Of a stretch of DNA of 16,875 nt, positions 13,055 to 16,875 are shown one piece after another (within the stretch, counting starts at the first letter, position 1; each line of letters begins with the position of its first letter). This DNA is from Candidatus Pacearchaeota archaeon (GTDB taxonomy: Archaea; Nanobdellota; Nanobdellia; Pacearchaeales; GW2011-AR1): the NCBI GenBank assembly GCA_016234025.1, contig JACQLL010000012.1, forward strand, positions 1 to 16,875. Direction: 5' to 3'. The notes under the pieces are model-generated. The model was not told the DNA's origin. It did no database searches and saw only the letters and a list, made by a program, of their open reading frames with translations. The translations under genes were made by a program, and so were the position numbers.

Positions 13055-14866
13055 ATGAACGAGAAAAAACCGGAGACATTGGCCGATAATCTTTCAACAA
13101 GCAGGAATTACGAGTTGAACAAAGTTAGAGACAACTCTGAAAAAGAAAAACAGAGAGAGGATGTCAATAAATTAAAAGCAAAGCTTGAAGATTTCAAGAA
13201 AAAAGTCGTCAAGAAATTTTCTTTTGCAAAAGTCTTAGGTGTTTTACCGGCGAACGCTGCGCAGATGTTTGAAGAAGATGAGGCGATGCCGAAAGAAATA
13301 ACAGAAACAAAACCAACACATCTGATTATGATAATTCCGGAAGAGCAATATAAAAATCTGAACAAAATAAAACAGGAAGTAGTTCAGATTGTTAAAGATT
13401 CCGGAGAAAATTTCTGGATTCACATCAAGACAGCGGAAGTCGATCTTTGGAATTATGGTTTGGACAGCAAATACGAATTTATCGACTCTATTTCAGCAAG
13501 CTTTCCGTTGCATGACGATGGATTTCTTGGAGCTTTAAGAGTTGCAAATATCCACAAGACACTTGTCCTGAACTGGCTCAACGTCGGGAGAACAAGATAC
13601 GTCGCAACTTACGCAATTGGTGGAAGTTTGGTCAGAGGAACAGCAGACAGCACAAGCGACGTCGACACTTTTATTATAATTGACGACACCGACGTGAAAA
13701 GAATGTCAAGAATCGAACTTTTGGAAAGATTAAGGGGAAAGATAGTTTCGGAATTTGTTAAAGAAGCGAGCGCTCTTGCAGGGGTTAAAAACATTTTAAA
13801 CGTTCAGGTTTATTTGCTTACTGACTTCTGGCAGAATGTTAAAGACGCAAATCCCGTCATGTTCACTTTCATAAGGGACGGCGTGCCTTTGTACGACAGA
13901 GGAACATTCATTCCATGGAAAAGACTTTTGCAGATGGGAAGAATCAAGCCCTCTCCTGAAGCAATTGACTTGTACATGAAAGAAGGCGAAAGAACCAACG
14001 AGCTTGTTAAAAGAAGAATGCTTGACGCAATGATTGATGTTTATTACGGAATCGTCACGCCAACACAGGCGATGATGATGCTTTCAGGACACGCTCCACC
14101 TGTACCGAAGACAATCGTCGAAGAAGTAAAAAAAGCTCTTGTTGATAAAGAAAAAGTCATGACAATGAAAGAATTAAAAACGCTGGAGAAAGTTGTCAAA
14201 TTATTCAAAGACTATGAACACGGCAAACTAAAAGAAGTCAAAGGAAAAGAAATCGACGATTTGGTTAAAGAAGGAGAGGAATATTCAAAGAAAATGAAAG
14301 AGGTTAGGGCAAAACTTGAGAAGAACGTCCAGGAGAATCAGGCAGAAAAAATCGACGAGACAACTTTCTCTTTGATGAAGAAAATTTTCGGGAACAAGAG
14401 CAAAGAAGCACTGATTGCGGAAATGAACAAGGAGCTGATTAAGAAAGGAAAAGTTCAGGAGAGGATGTTGTCTATTGTTAAGGAGGTTTCTAATTTAAAG
14501 AAGAAAGTCAAAACGAAGAAGTTGTCGCAGAGCGATATACAAAGAATAACGCGGGATGCTTTTGAGCTTATCGATGCGCTGACAGAATACTCGCAAAGAA
14601 AAGAGCTCGTTTCTCTTGAGAGGGGAATTGTCCAGATTAATTACAATGGAAAAAAAGCAGAAGTTGTTGCGACAGAAGAAGGAGTTTTTGTTATCTTTTC
14701 TGATGGAAAGTTGAAGAAAATAGAAAACAAGAAGTTTGTTGAGACGACAAGAGAAAAGTTTGAAGAAGCACTTTCAAAGACAAAAGAGAAATTGAAGTTC
14801 GACTTTTCTTCTGACGTTTTCGAAACGTTAAGGAAAGAGCTTGGTGAGTTTAAAGTTTTGATGTAG
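13055..14866 (+). CDS. Large nucleotidyltransferase-domain protein
   Basis: A protein of 603 residues. Residues 1-60 are charged and helical. Residues 189-204 (GGSLVRGTADSTSDVD) are the pol-beta nucleotidyltransferase signature GGS...SDxD, with D202 and D204 followed by strand TFIIID; a third carboxylate probably lies in the strand NVQVYLL about 50 residues on. A helical region (about 300-365, with DAMIDVYYGIVTPTQAMMML and SGHAPPVPKTIV) resembles the helical partner domains fused to minimal nucleotidyltransferases. Residues 375-500 are Lys/Glu-rich coiled coil. A small beta-like domain (EVVATEEGVFVIFSDGKLK) lies near 540-560. It could add NMP to a protein or RNA, but the substrate is unknown and no antitoxin or toxin partner is clear. 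Not a CCA-adding or poly(A) enzyme by visible motifs. Confidence 0.82.
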   Translation: MNEKKPETLADNLSTSRNYELNKVRDNSEKEKQREDVNKLKAKLEDFKKKVVKKFSFAKVLGVLPANAAQMFEEDEAMPKEITETKPTHLIMIIPEEQYKNLNKIKQEVVQIVKDSGENFWIHIKTAEVDLWNYGLDSKYEFIDSISASFPLHDDGFLGALRVANIHKTLVLNWLNVGRTRYVATYAIGGSLVRGTADSTSDVDTFIIIDDTDVKRMSRIELLERLRGKIVSEFVKEASALAGVKNILNVQVYLLTDFWQNVKDANPVMFTFIRDGVPLYDRGTFIPWKRLLQMGRIKPSPEAIDLYMKEGERTNELVKRRMLDAMIDVYYGIVTPTQAMMMLSGHAPPVPKTIVEEVKKALVDKEKVMTMKELKTLEKVVKLFKDYEHGKLKEVKGKEIDDLVKEGEEYSKKMKEVRAKLEKNVQENQAEKIDETTFSLMKKIFGNKSKEALIAEMNKELIKKGKVQERMLSIVKEVSNLKKKVKTKKLSQSDIQRITRDAFELIDALTEYSQRKELVSLERGIVQINYNGKKAEVVATEEGVFVIFSDGKLKKIENKKFVETTREKFEEALSKTKEKLKFDFSSDVFETLRKELGEFKVLM

Positions 14867-15075
14867 AATCGGTTTGAATGTTAATGAGAATTAATTTTCC
14901 TCCTGTGAGTTATGACGGACTGAACGAAGTGAGGGAGTAATAATTTCACTTAATCGCGATTCAGAATCCTCGAATGCCAACGAAGACGCTGAAACCGAGG
15001 ATTGCGGCAAGTTTCTGATAGGCACAAAGCAATAAGTTTATTAATAATTCTCTAAGTTTCACCAGCGTTCAATTC
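14867..15075. other. Gene-free spacer with one long-loop hairpin
   Basis: This space between convergent genes has no convincing open frame. It holds the palindrome AATCGCGATT (14952-14961), then AATCCTCG/CGAGGATT (14965-14972/14996-15003) around a 23-nt loop. The motif ACTGAACGAAGTGAGGGAG at 14919-14937 contains the small inverted repeat ACT/AGT. The second stem resembles the outer stem of the GC-rich elements near 353 and 16681, but the match is short. No tRNA or known ncRNA was recognised. Confidence 0.4.
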
Positions 15076-15246
15076 CTACTCTTCCTCTTTGTCTACCTTC
15101 TTCAAAATTTCTTCCATCTTTTTCTTTTCAGTTATGTACTGGATTATTTCTTCTGTCATTGCTCTAGGGTGTTTATCTTTATACTTGATTGCCTCTGAAG
15201 CGCCTGCGATAACAGCCATTTTCAGCGGATAATCTCTTTCTACCAT
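15076..15246 (-). CDS. Small 56-residue helical protein
   Basis: Starts MVERDYPLKMAVIAGASEAI, continues with a KYKDKHPRAMTEEIIQYI segment and ends in a Lys/Glu-rich tail with VDKEEE. It is soluble, strongly helical and short, with no cysteine. Evidence that it is real: the ATG at 15246 has TTTAAATATAAG at 15264-15275, the same leaderless spacing as its neighbours; the frame runs to a TAG; and the composition is protein-like (AVIAGASEAIKYK is a well-formed amphipathic helix). The family is not known to me. It lies alone between the convergent nucleotidyltransferase-domain gene and hairpin pair E. Confidence 0.72.
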   Translation of the reverse strand: MVERDYPLKMAVIAGASEAIKYKDKHPRAMTEEIIQYITEKKKMEEILKKVDKEEE

Positions 15247-15263
15247 GTTTTTTCCAAGAATAT

Positions 15264-15275
15264 CTTATATTTAAA
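15264..15275 (-). promoter_or_regulatory. TATA box for the 56-residue protein
   Basis: TTTAAATATAAG on the minus strand is 18-29 nt upstream of the ATG at 15246, supporting that this small frame is expressed. Confidence 0.65.
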
Positions 15276-15296
15276 GTTTGTTACAGATTTTAATAT

Positions 15297-15386
15297 ATAG
15301 TCAACCAACCGAAACTAACCGAAGAACTTAGTTGGTTGACTATTTAGGGGACCAATTTGCGACCGAGAAATTAAATTGGTTCACTA
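15297..15386. repeat. Hairpin pair E
   Basis: A perfect 13-bp stem ATAGTCAACCAAC/GTTGGTTGACTAT (15297-15309/15331-15343) has a 21-nt loop containing ACCGAAGAACTTA. It is followed by TAGGGGACCAATTT/AAATTGGTTCACTA (15345-15358/15373-15386), with two imperfect positions, around GCGACCGAGAAATT. Both carry the family loop and frame. They lie downstream of the coiled-coil operon and upstream of the small gene's promoter. Confidence 0.88.
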
Positions 15387-15407
15387 TATACCACAAAATT
15401 ATATCTA

Positions 15408-16202
15408 CTAAGGAACGTGTTTTCTCTTTTGCTCATGCTTTCTATGCACTCCCACCGAAGGCAAAAGCGTCTTGAACGACTTCTGCGTCTCCTCTAACTC
15501 TCTCTTTATATCGCCGACATCATTTACATAGTCGCCTACTTTTTGCAGAACAGAAATCTGAAGTCGGTCGATTATCTGCTCAATCCTTCTTAATCTCTCA
15601 TTCAAATTTTCAATTCTCGCTTCTGCAACAGTCCTGAAGTCAACCGACTTCTCTAAGCTATCACGAATTAAAGCCATCTTCTCCTCGACAACCTGTTCCG
15701 CAACTTCATTCATCAAGTCAGAACTGACCGCTTCCTGATACGGCTGATACTGAGGATAGCCATAATTTCCATATGCGTAATAATCTTGTGACTGATTATT
15801 CGAAGAGTACTGATCCTGTTGTTGAGGTTGTTGCAACATCGAAGGTTGCATGCCCTCATACTCTTCTCCTTGAGGAAGCCCGACTCCCTGGGACTCAGTT
15901 TCCTGTTGAGGAAAATTTTGTTGAGTGTATTGTTCAGGAGTCGGGACTTCCTGTTCTGGCGAAGGCGCTTCCGGATAACTCTGTCCCGAAGAGGTCATTT
16001 GCCCTCCAGATTCATTCCTCTGAAAATCTCTCTGCGAAATATTTTTCCCTCCGGAAGAACCTACTGCCTCCTTAATCTGGCTCCTCGAAATAGAATCGTT
16101 TATCTCATTGTTAGAAAGACCTCTTTGCTTGAGAACTCCGGCTATCTCTCCTTCTGACTTTCCTTCTCCTTTCATCCGGTTTATATCGTCGACAGTCCCC
16201 AT
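15408..16202 (-). CDS. Coiled-coil protein with Q/S/P/Y-rich middle
   Basis: A protein of 264 residues in three parts. Residues 1-42 form a small helical domain (VDDINRMKGEGKSEGEIAG, then KQRGLSNNEINDSI), of the kind that binds a partner or DNA. Residues about 45-160 are a disordered linker rich in Gln, Ser, Pro, Tyr and Glu. Residues about 163-250 form a heptad-type coiled coil (IENLNERLRRIEQIIDRLQ and KRELEETQKSFKTLL). The tail is basic (HRKHEQKRKHVP). No signal or membrane helix is seen. The start ATG shares one base with the stop of the upstream gene (TAATG), so the pair is translationally coupled and the two coiled coils probably assemble together. Archaellum accessory proteins also have such helices, but that identity is not supported here. 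Confidence 0.78.
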   Translation of the reverse strand: MGTVDDINRMKGEGKSEGEIAGVLKQRGLSNNEINDSISRSQIKEAVGSSGGKNISQRDFQRNESGGQMTSSGQSYPEAPSPEQEVPTPEQYTQQNFPQQETESQGVGLPQGEEYEGMQPSMLQQPQQQDQYSSNNQSQDYYAYGNYGYPQYQPYQEAVSSDLMNEVAEQVVEEKMALIRDSLEKSVDFRTVAEARIENLNERLRRIEQIIDRLQISVLQKVGDYVNDVGDIKRELEETQKSFKTLLPSVGVHRKHEQKRKHVP

Positions 16203-16507
16203 TATTTTCTAAACAAATTAAATTGCCTCTGCAAAATCATCAACTCTTCCTTTCTGGCAACATTACCTATACTCTCTCCTATCTTCATAACGATTTCCTT
16301 TAAACGCAGGTTATCAACTCTAAGCATCTCAACGATTTTTTTCATCTCCTGAAGTTCATTAAAATTCTTCTCTCTTTCCTTGACAAAAGTATCGCTAATC
16401 AGCAACATCCTGTCTCTTAACAACCTCTGCTTTTCCTCCAAATCTCTGATTCGCGTGTTTATATCGGAGAAAAACCTCTCGCCCGAAATCTGCTCAACGT
16501 TCGCCAT
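16202..16507 (-). CDS. Small coiled-coil protein, first gene of operon
   Basis: A protein of 101 residues beginning MANVEQISGERFFSDINTR, almost wholly helical with heptads (RIRDLEEKQRLLRDRMLLI, MKKIVEMLRVDNLRLKEIV). There is no membrane segment and no cysteine. The ATG at 16507 is preferred over the longer frame to 16588 because the minus-strand box TATTTTAAA (16529-16537) lies 22 nt upstream of it and the extra 27 residues look non-native. It is coupled to the next gene through TAATG. It probably forms a complex with that product, but its function is unknown. Confidence 0.78.
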   Translation of the reverse strand: MANVEQISGERFFSDINTRIRDLEEKQRLLRDRMLLISDTFVKEREKNFNELQEMKKIVEMLRVDNLRLKEIVMKIGESIGNVARKEELMILQRQFNLFRK

Positions 16508-16528
16508 CTTATTACAACGAACATTAGG

Positions 16529-16537
16529 TTTAAAATA
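16529..16537 (-). promoter_or_regulatory. TATA box for the coiled-coil operon
   Basis: TATTTTAAA on the minus strand is 22-30 nt before the ATG at 16507. It decides the start of the first gene. Confidence 0.65.
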
Positions 16538-16619
16538 GTTTGCAAAAATAATTCTGTAATGTTCGGCTTGCATTCGTGTAAGCAACAAATCTTAATGTAT
16601 CAAATGTAAACAAAACCAG

Positions 16620-16800
16620 AGAACAAAAATAATTTTTGCATATTGGTACACTGCCATTTTTTAACAATGGGCTGCTTCGAAATTCCGCAGCCGCAGAAAC
16701 GGCGGCTAAATTAAATTCAACAGAGTTTATTCATAGTCCACCACGCATTGCCGCAGTCACAAGGTCGGCGGCTGAATTTAAATCAGCGGAATTAACTTTC
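16620..16800. other. GC-rich structured element, copy 2
   Basis: It contains CAAAAAT/ATTTTTG (16624-16630/16632-16638), CCATT/AATGG near 16655-16670, and the hairpin GGCTGC/GCAGCC (16670-16675/16687-16692) whose loop TTCGAAATTCC matches the copy at 342-413. An outer stem AATTCCGC/GCGGAATT (16681-16688/16786-16793) again competes with that hairpin. Two imperfect direct repeats ending CGGCGGCTRAATT (about 16683-16725 and 16747-16795) lie inside, and TAGTCCACCA (16734-16743) matches the arm of the array D hairpin. The open frame 16636-16857 read through it is repeat-derived. Function unknown. Confidence 0.5.
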
Positions 16801-16818
16801 AACAATTTTTCAATCATC

Positions 16819-16869
16819 GATATATATATATATCAAAAAACTTTTCTTATGAAGTAAATGAAAGGAGGT
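16819..16869 (+). promoter_or_regulatory. Probable leader of a gene starting beyond the window
   Basis: A 16-nt AT palindrome (GA, TA repeats, TC; 16819-16834) could hold a TATA box. AAAGGAGGT at 16861-16869 is a strong Shine-Dalgarno with 6 nt left to the window end, so a plus-strand start codon is expected at or just after position 16876. It is the only clear Shine-Dalgarno upstream of a presumed start in the window. A two-codon ATG AAG TAA at 16850-16858 precedes it. Confidence 0.5.
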
Positions 16870-16875
16870 TTAACA

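Noticed and set aside
16636..16857. Plus-strand 73-residue open frame
   Set aside because: Its Ala/Ser/Glu repeats come from the duplicated CGGCGGCT segments of the structured element; there is no TATA box at the right distance.

Overview
The window (about 35% GC by eye) reads as a chromosomal stretch of a DPANN archaeon, most like the Woesearchaeota/Pacearchaeota. The evidence is: archaeal TATA boxes (TTTAAATA, TTTATAAAA) centred about 25 nt upstream of nearly every start codon with no Shine-Dalgarno, which implies leaderless transcripts; small compact genes with 1-8 nt overlaps; several secreted cysteine-rich proteins; and the ITGNVI/LTGEVV motifs I associate with exported proteins of these lineages. 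The lineage is an inference. No rRNA, tRNA, CRISPR array, transposase or integrase was seen.

Layout. 1-480: gene-free hairpin array plus a second GC-rich structured element. 481-1363: secreted Cys protein and a small coupled membrane protein (+). 1413-2324: HtpX protease (+). 2392-3582: an unknown protein and a membrane-anchored gamma-glutamylcyclotransferase-like protein (-). 3681-4627: minimal O6-alkylguanine-DNA alkyltransferase and a divergent Ham1/ITPase-type nucleotide sanitiser (+). 4624-10343: a secreted HELWH zinc-protease-like protein and a 1320-residue secreted Cys-rich protein (-), separated by a hairpin array. 10559-12511: YdjM-like membrane hydrolase, PHP-domain phosphoesterase and VIT1/CCC1-type metal transporter (-). 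12607-14866: an unknown protein and a 603-residue nucleotidyltransferase-domain protein (+). 15076-15246: a 56-residue conserved-looking small protein (-). 15408-16507: two coiled-coil proteins in an operon (-). 16640-16875: a second copy of the GC-rich structured element and the leader of a gene starting just past the window.

Functions fall into nucleotide/DNA damage sanitation (alkyltransferase, Ham1), membrane quality control and the cell surface (HtpX, zinc-protease-like protein, giant Cys-rich protein), and metal handling (VIT-like). Apart from the overlapping pairs, most genes have their own promoter.

The most unusual content is not in the genes. Five intergenic spaces carry clusters of perfect or near-perfect hairpins. 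Their stems differ in sequence but stay self-complementary. Many share a loop, ACCGARRRAYTWA, and a TAG...CTATA frame. One 39-bp unit occurs twice identically, 10 kb apart. One cluster is enclosed in a 17-bp inverted repeat. Two further hairpin classes and a larger GC-rich element with a compensatory outer stem accompany them. I do not recognise this as a described element family.
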